Below, in pieces: positions 45,257 to 59,544 of a stretch of 64,000 bases of DNA; within the stretch, counting starts at the first letter, position 1; each line of letters starts with the position of its first letter. A program made the position numbers and the translations under genes. The notes beneath the pieces were generated by a model. The model was not told where the DNA came from. It saw nothing but the letters and a program-made list of their open reading frames with translations, and ran no database searches. Source of the stretch: Rhytidiadelphus loreus (lineage: Eukaryota > Streptophyta > Bryopsida > Hypnales > Hylocomiaceae); assembly GCA_947034895.1 (NCBI GenBank), contig OX344764.1, forward strand, positions 21,762,001 to 21,826,000, in the 5' to 3' direction.

Positions 45257-45473
45257 CACTAATGATGATAAATAGTGTTAGCCATACTAACTATTTTAGA
45301 AATGCTATAAGTTTTTACTTTTGATGAATATTTTTACTGAGTGTATAGATCCTGATATCATTTTAAGTGGGAGAACTTTACACCTATAGTTGGTAAAAAT
45401 ATTCATCAACAGTAAAAACTTATAGCTCTTTTAAATCAATTAGTGTAGGTAACACTATTTATCATCATTAGTG
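45257..45473. mobile_element. Foldback MITE, CACTAATGATG ends
   Basis: Left CACTAATGATGATAAATAGTG and its inverse at the right; the arms continue inward (GATGAATATTTTTAC and its inverse). Both sides carry TA, and the 3-bp flanks ATA/TAG differ, so it may be a TA-target element rather than a CACTA derivative. 217 bp. Confidence 0.6.
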
Positions 45474-48400
45474 TAGTGTTGGGGCAGTTGAGTTCTACAA
45501 AGCTGAGTTCTACATCTTTCTTTTTTATATGAACTCAGCTTTTTCATAATGTACACTTTTCTAACCTTCACTCCAGACCTTATCCTCCTGTTGATCCTTC
45601 TTCGACTTTGTCTTGTCTTATTGTTTCTATTGTCAGATATTGCCTTTGGTGGACTTCAATGCTGGGATTTATAGGACATTGTAAAATCAGTCGGATGATC
45701 GCATCACTTCTTCCCCATCTTCCATTTTGTAGAGCAACATACCCCATCCGAACTTCATAAGAGCATCCATAACTACTATTATAGAGAAGTGTCCAAGGTA
45801 GCTTCACCAAGCAAAGAAAATGGGATAGAGGTGTCACAATGGTTGTTATTGTCCATCATCCTATTCACTTGTAATTTTGCAATTGCTATTGTTTGGTTCA
45901 TTTTGACTTGGAAAGGTTTGGTAGCCACCATATACTGTAACGTATATGAAGGTCTAATTCAACACTTAGGTGCCAAAATTGAATTTCCACATTAGATTCT
46001 CATGGGTTCATGTCACCTTTTACCATTTACAAGATGACATGTGGCACTTTTTTACAAAAATGCCTCAATTTATGCTGAGTCTGACATTCATGTAGGGTAG
46101 TGTCCTCCACCCATGAATAGGTGCATTTGACTAGTAGAAAAATGACTATCAATGACTAAATTTATGATTGGATCAAAGTCATTTAAGAAACAAACAACTA
46201 GTACAAATCTAAGAAATTTTAAGTCATTGTAGAGAAGTAGTACTAGACACCTTGTCATTTTGAATAGTTGATTCCCCCTACTATATGGCATCTTTTAATT
46301 GGTTAATTGCTAAGTATTATCATTGAAGATGACTTAGATTGAATCAATGAAGTCAACATTCTCATTTTTACCATTCCATACTTGGTATTGCTTTTGGGTT
46401 TAATTACAAAAAAATTCTCTACAAGTCATTTCCTAATGATTTTGTGAACATTTTTGTTTACAACTATAGATTATATTTCATGCAGTTCCATTGTAGTGAC
46501 AGTGAATTGCATGTTGTTAGTTTGTAGTCATTATTTAGTCACTTACAATAGCAAATTTTGCGGAAAATCAATGGAAACTAAACAATTGAAAAATACAGTT
46601 TGTGTGGCTATAGGACTAGAGTGTTTTCTCAGTCAATAACAAGAGTTTTTTTAAAATTTAATTATAGCAAATTGTCAAGTAATCACAACAAATTGTCGTA
46701 ATCATGAGAAATCAACATGACACCTTTTGGCACTGAAAGTGCTACAACCCTCACTCCAAAGTGTGCTTGTGCCACTTTGATGAGTAAAGGGGACCTTGAA
46801 GGTGACTTCCTAAGCCTTGCAAGAGACTACTGTAGGTGAAAGAAATGAGGAGTTCCTAGTAGACAAAGCATTGTAGTGCTTTGTTTAAGACAAAGCGGGT
46901 AGCTTTCAACACACACTTAGAAGTTAGTGAAAGCATATATTTGTGGATCTAAAAAATGTGAAGATCCAAGTTTTGAGTCAAAAGTTATAGCTCTTTAAAG
47001 TCTATAGTGTTTTTGTTGTAAACCTAAGATGTAGGATGTGGGAGAAGAGATTCTAGGAGGAACCCCTTGTTCAAATAGGGCATGCCATATATCTTTGAAA
47101 ATCTCATAAGACAGATTCTAGAATGCTAAGGCTCATGAAGAGCGTAGCTATGAGTTAGAAGTTATATTCAAACAAAAGAAGAAATATCTAAAAGAACTCA
47201 AACCTCCTGAAGGACTCAAACCTTTGGAAGGTTGTAACTTGCTTAATACTTGTTGCATTGCAAAAGTAAATTCTCCAAGCTGATCTGTAGAAAGAGTAGA
47301 TCACGAAAATGGACTTGGACTTGTAATTTGGAGCCATGAGCTAAACAATACCCCAATAAAAAGATCAAGAGTCTTTGGTGGCTTGGTTTTGAACCTAAAG
47401 AAGGAATTGGGTGGTCTTCCAAGGGAAAAGTGTGTCTTGGATGTTTTGGTGACCTATAGGAGGGGGGGGGGATCTACCAAACCCTATAGAGATTACTATA
47501 ATAAAGAAGGGGTGGTCTTCCTCTTCACTTTCAAACAATAGTTTTAATTGGTGAATAAAGTGGCTATGGATGGTGAGGTTGATGATAGAGTCTCATTGTC
47601 ACCTTCGTAAGAGTGGAATGTTCTTGGGCATTCCTTGATATTAGTTGGATGGTGTCCTGATCCACTCTAAACAGTGACATTGAGTTTCAATTAGTGAATT
47701 ATGAAGTAAGTCCCAAAGTGAGGTTACTTGAGCCTAGTGGAGAGTTGGGTACCATTCAAAAGCAATTAGCACTAGTGGTGAGTAGTGCTACCACTAAGTG
47801 CTTGGACATCAATGGAAGTTCTACTCCATGTCATCAAATGACATGCTTAGTGTCTTGCAGGAGTTAAGGGAATGAGAGTCATGCGGAAATAGGGCCCTTA
47901 TGACTAGAATTGAATCTAACACTGTGGATGCTTGGCATATGAAGTGTTAGAAGATCGTAACCCTTGGTATCACTAGAAATAAAGTGCCTTTAAGGTACTT
48001 TGAAAAGTTTGGAGGAAATAAGTATCACTAAGAAATGTGACAAAATTTGAAATGCTTTGGTATTTTTGTTAGTTTATGAATTCCATATCTTTTTTGTTGT
48101 GTAGTTCATATAGTTAACCTATTTTTAAGTCTACAATGTGTCAATCTAGCCATTAGCTTATTAATCAGTAACACCAATGTTCAAATTTTTACTTCTTCAA
48201 AAAAAGATTTTTTCTACACCTAAAGAGATTACTTGAGATTTTTAGAAAACTACTTGAGATAAAAGATAGGGTCCATTTAATTCAAAGGGAAATTTTTTAT
48301 ATAATTTGTAGGTCTACTATAGGGTTCATGAAATGCTACATACTATAATGTATATAAATTAGGGTATGTAAAAACATCATGTAGTAGAATTTTTATTAAT

Positions 48401-48790
48401 AAGTTAGCCTTAGTAGATAGAGGTCATGCAAATTTTTCATACTATAATGAATATAGATGTGGACAAATAATTTCATATGTCCGGATGATAAAATGGACAT
48501 CATCAAAAAAATCTACAATGAAGGGTTGACTATAATTGTACCATGATACTAGTAGTGTATACATCAAAAAAATTAAGTGTAAATGTAAAACATCAACCAA
48601 AAGTGGCAAAAATTGTCACATTGAATGAATAGGGTTTAATGAACTAAATATTGTATTATATGAAGATAGAATTTATAGTCCATTTAACACCAATCTTTGA
48701 AGCCATACGTGCTAATCACACTCATATTGAATGAGATGTTCACGGGATAGTTTCATTAGGAATTCTAAAGTGTTCAATGTTATTATCTCG
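45474..48790. other. Gene-free stretch
   Basis: AT-rich. It includes a G-run (47461-47471) and, at 46740-48060, moderately GC-richer DNA that may be an old retroelement interior, but no domain could be read in any frame. No gene is supported. Confidence 0.35.
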
Positions 48791-48799
48791 TAAAGACTA

Positions 48800-51700
48800 G
48801 AGGATGTTTTGGAAGACAAAAAATCTAAAACTGCCAATTTTTGATGTATTATCTAAAATAAAAAATTATTTCAAAAAATCCAACTATATAAAAGTGTATA
48901 ATATAGCTATGGCAATGTGTGGGAACAATTTTAGCCCATTTGACCATGTGGATTTAAAGATTATAATGTTTGAAGAGAAAATTGTTTTTTGGATTTCTAC
49001 AAACTAGGGTTAGCAAACTTTGATCCCTCTTGGAGTAAAATTTTTGGTCTACACAAAAATGAGGATTTTGAATATTCATAAATATATGATATTGGTCTCA
49101 GTCATGAAAAATTTGAGAAGAAAATATAGAGTCTAGCTTACTCTAAATTAACCTACAATGCAAGGAGGTTAAATACATTAGCAATACACTAATCATTTTT
49201 GGTTGGTTTCTTGTGCAATGAGGACTTTTTTAAATTTAAATCTAAATAGCGAAAAATTAGAGATAAAAAATTGGAATATGTGGAAAAAATTTCAAGAACT
49301 TTGACTTCATATATTGCAAGATAATAAGGCTTGAGGTTAGGAAAAAAGGTTTTTTCTTGAAGCCACCTCAACATAGCTAACAAAGTTTAACTCCTCTTAG
49401 AATGTGATTTGAAAACTAATTTTTTTTTACAATTGTATGCCATATTTTATTACACTAGAAGAAACCCATATTTTTTGTGACAAGCCTATAACATGGTACT
49501 TATGTTCTTTTAGACATCAACCATGTCCACTTGGATATCAAAAAAAATGCGTCAAGATTGACAAGCCCAAAAACATGCAAAATTACAGAAAACATGGTAA
49601 GATTTGAAGAAGATTTAAGAGGATGTCTTAGAAAACATGGTCTTTTAAAATGTTAAAAAGTTGCCATGTGGCTGCCACATGTGTACCACCTCAGCGATGA
49701 CGGGGCAGTGAATGCCACATAAGCTACTTTTTCATCCATTCTTTGGATGACGTTAGCCATGACATCACTACCACATGTCAACTTTGTAGTCATTCAGAAT
49801 TTTGACATGTTCATTGTATTGTGTCTAATCTGAAGTCCAAAAAGACATCTTCTGTGACATGCACATGTTTCCTTTGATGTTTACACTTAAATCATTTACA
49901 TTGTCCCTTATGCTATAGCATGTCCTTTGCAAAATGGATGTCCACCAAGACATCAACATGTTTTTTGGGACATCAACTACAACATCCACATGTTTTCTAA
50001 GACATCAATTGAGATAACCAACTACATTCATACAAAATACACCATATTTCTTGCACAATACAGAATACATTAAAAATATAACATACATTATACAACATAC
50101 ATCATTTACACAACATACATTATACAACAAGTACAATACACCATACAAAATACACTGTATTTGGAAATTTATTGTGAGTATGTTGAAATGAAAACACAAG
50201 CTTATATAAAACTTGAAGAATGATTCCACAGAGTTGCAACCATTTTGGACATTTTTTCATAATGATCTGACCTTGTGAAGTGCATCTGCCCAGATTTTCG
50301 CAGGGGCAAAAAAAAGAATTTCGTCACTTCAAACTCTAATATCTTACAATCTACAAGGTAGAAATTTTTGAAATTTCTTGCAGATCTTCTCAAACTAGCA
50401 TACTACAAGATCGTATGGTTACATGTGTCAAAAAAAGTATTTTTTTTCAGAAATTTGGTACTTATATAAAAAATGGCAGTTTTTGAGCAGTTTTGGTGAA
50501 AACATAGTCAAGGAACCGTCAAGGAACCGTTTAGGGGTTAAGTTATTTCAACCTAACTTTGAATTAGAGTTGAATTTTATTAAAAATTTGATGAAATATT
50601 AAGTTTTCATCATAGTTATTGAATTTCATTGGAATTTAAATCACATTCAAAATCAAATTATACCTATTAAAATTTTCAATTGATTAAAATTCAAACTTTG
50701 AATTTATACTCTATAGAAAACTCCAAATGATTTTGATAGATTTTGGAAGATTTTAAAATATTCTAATACAATTTGAATTGTGAAATCCCTAAAACATTAA
50801 TTATTTTCAAATGTCCTATTTTTAGTATTCTTGAAAATTGTTTTTCCTAATTTTTACAAATTAAAATGTCAAAGTACCTATCTTCATGAGATTCTGCACT
50901 TTTCCAGTTTTTCCACTCACACTTTTTTTTTATGCTATTCCTTCCTAGGGTATCTTTTTTGTAAAGGTGTATACATTGGACATATTTCTCATGTTTCTTT
51001 CAAACTGTTTTTCTAATAAAGAAGTATTTCAGCAAAAAATTATGAGCACTGTACAAATGCTACAAAAATAAGTTTTTTTTTCTTGCAATGACCCAAAGTC
51101 TATCTACACCTTTGTTCGTAGTATGTATCAAACTCCATCTATGTGTACAAAGCAAATGAGAGAAAATGTATTTCTTTTAAGAGATTTTGTATGCTTTGAA
51201 ATTTTTTAAAAGATAGCAAGAGCACATGAAATGGAAGTCATCAATGTCAATTGATAGTGCAAGTATTATACAAAAGTAATTGAACCTTAAATGTTCTGAA
51301 ATTGTGACATTTAATGTATGAAAAAATTTCTAATTTGTCTTACAGAAGAATGTAAAGTTCTAGAGATGCAACTTTTGTATGATATACAAGGGTCAATGGC
51401 ATTAGAACAGATTACAAGACAACTTCTATAGAAAAGTATATGAAATTAGATTGATCAAGAAGGTACATGAGGACCAATTAGAAAAAGATGAAATGTAGAA
51501 AAAATTGACTTATATATTAAAAATAAAATAAAAATAAAAATAAAAATAAAATAATAAAAATAAAATAAAATACATATATGAAGAATAAAAAGATGTATGT
51601 GGAGTTTTTAAAAATCCATAGAAGGAGTTCCCTCCAATTGAAATTAACATTTGTTTGTAATGTTCTATTTTTTTTTTAAATTACCGAGAACACCAAATAG

Positions 51701-53288
51701 TTGGGTAGATTTTGGTATGATACATGCATTAAAAAAATTAATGTAATAAGTTTTTTAATACTATTATTGTCTTTGAAGAATATACCTGTCATGTATATGA
51801 ATACAATTTTGGATTCTTTGTTGGAAGGGCTACAAGCAATTTTTACATTATAGCAAATTACATTCATTAAGATTGAAGAAAAATGCATTATAAGTAATTA
51901 TAATGAATGGTATATAATATGAGAGTTGCTTATCTAGGTGTGAAATGGATTGTATAGTCCCTTTGTGGTATGAAATGGATATTGATTATGCTCAAACACA
52001 CTTAATATTCGACTTGATTTGTGGATAGTTTTTCTAAAGAAAAATGACATAGTTGCTTTTTCAAAACAAAGTTCTTTATTCAATCAATGACCAACACTAG
52101 AAGTGACGACAATGGAAGCCCTCCTTGTAGATGCAGTGCAATAAAATCCCCCCATTGAATAGAAATAAAAACAAATGCTAGGAATTATTTTTTGCACTTT
52201 CTAATTAAAAATATAGTGGAATCTTTCATTTTTGTAAATGGTTGTCTTTTGTGGAAGGTGGGGGTTGACTTTTTGTTTGGATGAGCATCACATTTTCTTA
52301 CAAAAATTACTTCTATGATACATTTATGAACTATCAATATTGTAGTATTGTATTAGGGATAGAAGAATTATTATAAACAATTTGAATTTAATGAAAATAA
52401 GAGTTCATTTATTCCTATAAGTTGTTGATGTACATGAACATAATTTGAAAAGTCCGCACATGCTTTGAAGCTTCCAGTACAGCATATACACATGAATCGT
52501 AAGATCGGAAGTGAAGTGTAGTACATCGTACTTGGCATATGAAATTCTAAAGGATTTAGACAAATTTCCAATAATTATGTTTATGTACACACATGCTTAT
52601 AGAAGAAATGCCAACAGATTTTGTGCTTCATGAAATCCTAACTAAAAAATAGTGAATAGTAGCTTCATCATCTAGTTCATCATCCATTCATGAAAGGGTT
52701 TTTTGGAAGACTCCCAAGCAGCTACCCTTCTCAGATTTTCAGATTGGGTTAACATTTTACATGGATGTCCAATAACTCCTGGAAATTTACTTGTAGTGAA
52801 ATTGATTGACTTTGCCAACATGGCATTGTCATATTGTTTTGCATATCGCAAAAAATATGACAACATTTTTTTGGATGTCTTGCAAAACATACTTGTTTTT
52901 TGTATAATGCCCATGTTTTTTCATGGACATGTACACGTTTTTTGCAATGTCCATCAAAATTTGCCACCCATTGGTTCAAACTTTGTGACGCCATCCTGTC
53001 CGCAAAAATATGCCGTGTTTTTTGTTGCCATCACAAAAAATGCGGGTTTCTTCTAGTGTTAGTTACATAAATGTCAAATTTCAATAGTTGATAAGAGTTT
53101 TTGCAAAAGATGCCCAAATTTCAAGGGCTACCAAAAAGTTTAGGGCAGAAAAAAAATTATATTCCCACTAAGGGGATACATCTTCACATCTTGTGTAAAA
53201 ATTTCATGAACATTTGACCAAAATTCACTTCATAGGAACCTACCTGGAGTTTTAATTGTTCATTCAATGGACAATTGGCCTTTAGGGG
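48800..53288. mobile_element. TTAA-family A element (A6) split by a 3.6-kb CACTA element
   Basis: The right end CCTTTAGGGG meets TTAA at 53289-53292. The parts 49190-49450 and 53059-53288 match 1-471 in order. Further left, about 48800-49000, the phrase TTTGACCATGTGGATTTAAAG resembles the inner part of other family A copies. The exact left terminus was not found, so the start is approximate. Confidence 0.5.
49453..53058. mobile_element. Non-autonomous CACTA element, 3.6 kb
   Basis: Left end CACTAGAAGAAACCCATATT and right end (inverse) CACTAGAAGAAACCCGCATT, with TTA on both sides (49450-49452 and 53059-53061). Subterminal regions are rich in ACATGTTTT/ACATCAACATG phrases on both sides, typical of transposase-binding subterminal repeats. 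No transposase could be read. The interior contains a further family A fragment (about 50200-50540, ending TTTAGGGGTTAA), an AATACACCATAC-type minisatellite (50030-50165) and an (AAAAT)n run (51519-51572). Confidence 0.8.
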
Positions 53289-53292
53289 TTAA

Positions 53293-56200
53293 AAATTGCC
53301 ACTTGAATTCAATTGATAATTGTTGATTTCACAATGTATACCCCATACACATATTCAATAGGGGCAAGAGAAAATTTGTGAAGAAGGGTGGGGGCAAGAG
53401 ATAATTGGACACCTAAATTTTATATGCAATATAGCCTCACTTAAAAAAAACCACATGAATGAATTTACAAAACTATATGGTATTAAAAATATGCCCCACT
53501 TAGCTATTTATGTAAAAACACCATCATCTTAAACACAATAATTAAGGTAAATAGCCCCACATCAAATATCCTTTTAATACAAGTGTATACCTTAAATTAC
53601 AAGGAGTGATCTTCTAAGGTTTCTACATTGCTTGTTTTGAGAAAGACACTACATATCATAGAACATCCTTTTAACCATATAGTCAAAAAATTCATTAGAT
53701 GAAATTTGAGGGGTCAAGAAGATTGTGAGTTATCATGTAGTGGGAACAAGTGAGCTTGACTGTTGCAATGACACTTTAGCAGTCCTACGTGGCCACAACA
53801 CTGCCATGTAATTTCTCAAAAAAAATTAATTTTTTTTCCAATTATTTTTCCAATTTTTTTGAAATTTGAATTTGAATTTTTTTTGACAGTCGGCCGTTCC
53901 TTCACTGCTAGGGAACAATGAAGGAAACAGGCTTGAAACGGCCTGTTTTTGCCCTCAAATCCCTTCTAATGGTTGTGCCTTAAAAGCCATATATTGTGTA
54001 AAAAATTTTAAAGACAAAAATGAAAATTTTGTTCCTAAATAGATGACCCAAAACACTATATTGCCAAATAATGCTACGTAGTCCTTTGAAAGTTAATTGA
54101 ATTGTTTTTGCTTTATTTACCAATTTATTATCCATTTTTTATTATAAAAATAATCACAATGAGAAACTTTTCAAAGCTCAAAAAGATTTTTCACATGGAT
54201 AGATGATACATAGTCTCATGCAATAAAAATATAAAATTGAAACTTGAATATCATTTAACCCAATAACTCTATAAGGACATTGCAAATCTAAAATGCCCAA
54301 TAGATGACTTCACTATTAACTATAGAAAAAAATAATAAACTTGCTGGTTCAATAATTGGAATTTTTTGGTAACTATCTTGGTTATGGGGGAGCTACTTCT
54401 TTCGGGGATTAATTTCTAAAGTTCCAAAAATCCACTTGGGGGAGACTTTTGAAGGTTTAAATAGGTACCTATGATCTCAATTTTTGGCGAGATGTAGTAA
54501 AAAAATTAACAACCAGAAAAAATATATCAAAATGGGTTTTTTTGGAGGAAAACTCAAATTAGCTAGAGTATTAAGTAGCTAAGTTCACACATAGGTAAAT
54601 GACATTTCATTTAGGAAACAATATGTTCATTGGGCTTATAAAAGAATGTTAACACTAAAAATGATAATATATATTTTGTAAGGAGAATCTTTAACTATAT
54701 CCGTCAATTAATAGACCATGACTGCATTTCCCATGCATATGTTTTAAAATATAAATGGATTGGAAAAAAAGAAACGGGAAATTAAAATAGGATTTTTTTC
54801 AATGCACATTACTCATGGCAATATTCTTTTCTTATATAGTTGACTTTAATTCCATAGTCATGCATACTCTAAATTTCTATACTCAATGTCCATAGTCAAT
54901 TTTCATAGTTTCCTCTAGTTCATTTAATTAATATAATTAATTTCACAACAACTCTTATTACTCAATTACTTTTATTTGTTTTTAGAATTTTTCAATAATT
55001 TTCAATAACTATGTGCTTTTATTAATTTTTATTTCACCTTCAAACTATGGAGTAATATCAATTTCAAATCATCTTGCTAAATGATATTTATTATCATCTC
55101 ACAATTTAAAATCACTCACAACTTACTATTCTCATTTTCAAATACATTCACTTATTTGGCAATAGTCTTTAATTATTATAAAGCCTTATTTGTTAATGAA
55201 TTGACCATCTTGCATTAATCATGGCAATGGTCAATGTTCATTTTTACTTTCTCTTAAACATAGCTCATTCACAATAAAACAAATAAAAATACACATTTGT
55301 AATTCATCACTCATTAAATTTCCAATACAATTAATTTAAACAATATGTGTTAACCTTGTAAGCAACAAACTAAATCACACATTACATTGATAGTTCATCA
55401 GACACAATTTCACATTCACATACACATTCACTTCATTGCAAAATAATTCATAATACTTAAATTACTCATAGAAAAGAAATACATGAAATAGTTTGTGGAA
55501 AATACTCACAGAAAATGTGCATAAAATAATGTCCACAGAAAAACTAAACACACAAAAGAGGCAAGAGAATATTTGTTTGGTCACCTACAAAATAAAAACT
55601 TCTAACAACATTTACTTGAAATTTTTGCCTTCACACCCCTTAACTCGTAACCGTCCATGTCCATTATTATAATTTTGACATTTAAAATTGTCAAGTGCCA
55701 CCTTTTGAAATCTAATTCACATTTGCATTTACACCTCATGGATTTTCAAAAATAAAATTCAAATACAATCCATTTTACACTAAAATCACAATTTCCAAAC
55801 AAAGGTTAAAATTTGTGTTCACACAAGATTTTATGAAACCTTTTTCAAAATTAAAAAAAAAATAGCTTTTGAGGAATGTAATTTTTATTTCAATCTATGC
55901 ATAGGAACAAAAGTTATGCCACAATAAGCCCAAAACGGTGAGGGTGGGCAACAAAAAAAATCCACAAAAATTTGAAATAATTAAAAAATCTATATTTCAT
56001 ATAGATTATTTTTTGTCTATGTAAAAGATTTGATTCAATTTCATTTGCATAATTAATAAAATATATGAAGCATAATCCTATTTTGCAAGCAATCTTAGTA
56101 AATTTTTCAGAAAATAATGTATTGGTAATGAACTCAATTTCAACAATTGTTCAAAAACCAAATTTGCATATAGTTTACCTAGCTTTCTAAAACAATCTCA

Positions 56201-57017
56201 CCATTGGGATTAGTGTGTTTCAATTCCATTTTAGAGGGGGTTCTATAGGTATGCTGAATTTTATAAACTTTCATGATGGTTGCAGGAATGGGCAGAGGGG
56301 GTACAGATGCAACTTCAAACCTATACCAAAGGACAAGTATGAAGTAGCAAGTTCCACTTCAATTAATTAAAAATAATTGTCGGATTTCCTTGCTAATTAT
56401 AGGACCAAACTGCCAAATCTACAAACAAATGTAAAAGATGGTTTGCCAAAAATCCATTGAATCACCTATAAATCCATCATTGACATCTCTATTCATATAT
56501 ATTTTATAGTGATATGAAAGAATTACTTTGTTGACATTTAAAGAGTTTTTTTATATATAGAAATTCATTGTAATTAAGAATCCTCAAAAGGTATGGGATA
56601 ACTTGAAAATGAGCTTAACTGCTCTTTGTCAAAACATAGGAATTGTGTTGAAAGTAGAATTTTAGACCTCATTTTGGCATAGTAGAATACCTTTTAACAA
56701 AAAGCTACAAACTATGAAAAGTTGGAAAATCAAGATAAGTTTCATCTCAAGAAATCCGTTTGTAATTTTGAACCTCCTAAAAGAAGTTATGGACAAATTT
56801 GAGAGGATGTTTGGAAATGTCCAAAACTTTTGATTGGAGGCTCAAAATCTGAAATCGGTTTTTGAGGGTGAAAGTTTGCTTGATTTTCCACATTAACTTC
56901 GTTCAAAGTTTTTGAAAAAATTTACTCTGCTATGCCTAAATGGGGTATAAAATTTTACTTTGAATACAATTCCTACTTTTGACTTGAGTTCCAATGTACA
57001 TATTCTACATGGGTTGT
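53293..57017. other. AT-rich stretch with family A fragments
   Basis: No gene. Family A-like fragments are at about 54420-54530 (GGTACCTATGATCTCAATTT) and 55800-56240 (AAAAGTTATGCCACAATAAG). 54780-55560 is extremely AT-rich with no recognisable element. Confidence 0.4.
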
Positions 57018-57021
57018 TTAA

Positions 57022-57941
57022 CCCCTAAAGGACCAGGGCCGTTCTTCTGTCAAAAACTACTCAAAACTACCATTTTTGCTGCATTCATCCAAAAAAACAA
57101 TTTTTTTTTTTTAGAATCTAACCGTAGGATCTTGTACTTTACTAGTCTAGTATCATGTGGTAAAAATTTCATGGAGTTTGACCGTACAGATTGGAAGATA
57201 TTTGCATTCAAAGTTGAAAAAAGAAAGTTTTTTTGAACACTAGCTTGCAATTTCAGATGACTTTGAATGCCATTTGGGAAAAAAAATTACACCATGGACC
57301 TTGAATTTAAAATTTTTTATGTTGAAGAATTGAGTTGAAAGTCTAGAGATTAAAAAAAAACAAAAAAACGATTGATTTTCATTCTTTAAAAAATTGTTTA
57401 GTAGAAGTAGGTCCAAGATTGAAAGAAAAACGAAATCGTTAATAGCTCTAAAATGGGATTGAAACACAACAATCTCAACAGTAAAATTGTTCTAAATAGA
57501 AAACTTAACCTTGTCAAACAATTTTTGTTGAAAAATTGTGAAAATTGCATTCAGAATTGAATCCTATAAGTTATTTTTTCAAGAAGATGCTCAAATTGCC
57601 CGAAAAACAAGATTGTTCATAACTTTCACATTACTAATCCAAATGGAATGAATCAAAGCTTCACATGTAGACAAAAATATGATCTTTAAGAAGAAAAAAA
57701 TTAAAAAATTAATTTCAAATTTTTGTAGATATATTTTTCTGCCCAGTGACGTGAAAATTATGTTTAAGATGCCATAACTTTTGTTCACGGGCACCAATTG
57801 AAATAAAATTTATATTCCCATGAAGCTCATAAGTTTTCCTATCTTATGTGAAAGTTTCAAAAAAATTCACTGAAAATTGAGATCATAGGAACTTGTCCGA
57901 AATCCATTTTGTCCTCCGAGGGGACAATGGTCCTTTAGGGG
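57022..57941. mobile_element. TTAA-family A element (A4)
   Basis: Starts CCCCTAAAGGACCAGGG after TTAA (57018-57021) and ends GGTCCTTTAGGGG before TTAG (57942-57945; one base off TTAA). It is 920 bp, almost the same length as A1 and alignable with it throughout, including the subterminal hairpin TTGTCCTCCGAGGGGACAA. Non-coding. Confidence 0.7.
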
Positions 57942-58003
57942 TTAGCCTCCTACCACCCCACTTGTATAAATAGATTTTCTTCTCATTTTTCTAAATACCT
58001 TAA

Positions 58004-58917
58004 ACCCTAAAGGACCATTGTCCCTTTAGGGGGCAAATGGGATTTTGGGTAGGTACCTAAGGGCTAAAATTTTGCCCTTATTTTTTGAAACTTTTTTTGA
58101 AAATAGAAAAGCTGATAAGCTTCGTGGGAATATTATTATTTTTTTAATTGGTGCTTGGGAACAAAATTTATGTCCAAATAAGTTCAAAACAAGGGACGAG
58201 AGGTAGCAAAAAATAAATAAATTTAATTTAATTTTGTGAATTCTCTTTCCTTATATATTATATATTTTTTTGCATTAAAAGCTTTTATTCATTCCATTTG
58301 GATTTGTTATGAGAAAGTTATGGACAATCTTGTTTTTCAAGCAATTAGAGGATCTTTCTGAAAAAAATAACTTATAGGATTCATTTCTGAATGCAATTTT
58401 TGCAATTTAAAAAAAGAAGTTCCATATGGTTTAGTTTTCTTGCTAAGATAATCTTACCATTGGGATTATTGCATTTTAATTCCATCTAAAAGATATTAAT
58501 ATCTTAGATTTTCTTTTTATCTCATACCTACCTCTACTTATCAATTTTTTTAAGAACGAAATTAAGTTTTTTTGGAATTCTTTTTTTTCCCTAAACTCTC
58601 AACTCAATTTTTCACTATAAAGATTGAAGCTCAAAACTCTATAGTGAAAAAAATTTAAGTTATAAATGTTGAAAGTCAAAAATCTAGTCCTGCAACGTAC
58701 TAAAAAAATTGTTCTTTTTACTTTAAATGCAGATATCTTGCAATCTATGCAATCAAAAGTTCTGAAATTTTTTCCACACATTATCAAACTAATTAGGTGA
58801 AAGATTCTATGGTTAGATGTGGAAAAAAAAATAATTTTCAAATTCTTTTACTTTTTGCTATAGAAATGGTAGTTTTGAGTGTTTTTTGGCAGAAAAAAGA
58901 GTCCCTAGGCCTTTTTT
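58004..58917. mobile_element. TTAA-family A element (A5), inverted, right end damaged
   Basis: Starts ACCCTAAAGGACCATTGTC after TTAA (58000-58003) with the subterminal hairpin at the left, so it is inverted relative to A4. The right end is reduced to GAGTCCCTAGG and runs straight into family B sequence without a TTAA. Confidence 0.5.
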
Positions 58918-59314
58918 GAGCTTCTTGAAATTTGCTCTAAATTTAACAAAAAAAACATTTTGATAAATTTTATTAATTTCTTTTAAATTGTAATCATGAA
59001 AATTCACACTAGACAGATTAGAGATTATATGGGAAAAGAAAATACGAATTTCACTTATGGAATGAAAGATTTGATCATCAAGGTGTTAAAACTATGAAAG
59101 TGATTTGAAATCTTTAGCCCACAAACAATGCTAAGGACATTTTTTGGACAATGAATGACAAATAATCTCTCCATGCGGAATAGAAGTGTATCTATTCATC
59201 TTCCAAATTTTGTAAAAAAGGAACATCTTCTATAATAGTTTGACTTCCAATGAATACTTTTGCATTTTCACATAGTTACAAAACAATTGATTTTCACAAT
59301 GACCAATTCATCGA
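58918..59314. repeat. TTAA-family B fragment (B3)
   Basis: Matches the start of the 30679 copy from its 14th base (CTTTTTTGAGCTT) through CACACTAGACAGATTAGAGA. Its own TTAA end is missing at the junction with A5. Confidence 0.45.
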
Positions 59315-59318
59315 TTAA

Positions 59319-59540
59319 CCCATAAACGTCGATACGGACGTTTAGCATCCGATGAATGACAAGGGAATCTCCTGTACAAGACAAAAATACAACTATTCAT
59401 CCTCGGTTTTGGGGATGGAAAGGAAAAATCTTTTATAGTGCTTTGACTTTCAATGAGTGGTTTTGAAATTTAGTATACCAATGATTCCCACAATATCAAA
59501 ATGCATGATTTCCACGGTCACCCATCCGTCGTTTAAGGGT
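59319..59540. mobile_element. TTAA-flanked family C MITE
   Basis: Ends CCCATAAACGTCGATACGG and (inverse) CCCTTAAACGACGGATGGG with TTAA on both sides (59315-59318 and 59541-59544). 222 bp. The right TTAA is shared with the next element. Confidence 0.6.
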
Positions 59541-59544
59541 TAAC

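Noticed and set aside
47461..47471. Run of G as a possible special structure
   Set aside because: A single homopolymer without further G-tracts; not enough for a G-quadruplex claim beyond a simple run.
46740..48060. Possible retroelement interior
   Set aside because: Slightly GC-richer, but no frame gave a recognisable gag, protease, reverse transcriptase or integrase motif.
52703..53056. 117-codon open frame at the right end of the 3.6-kb CACTA element
   Set aside because: It runs into the terminal inverted repeat and has no similarity to CACTA transposase; chance frame in subterminal repeats.
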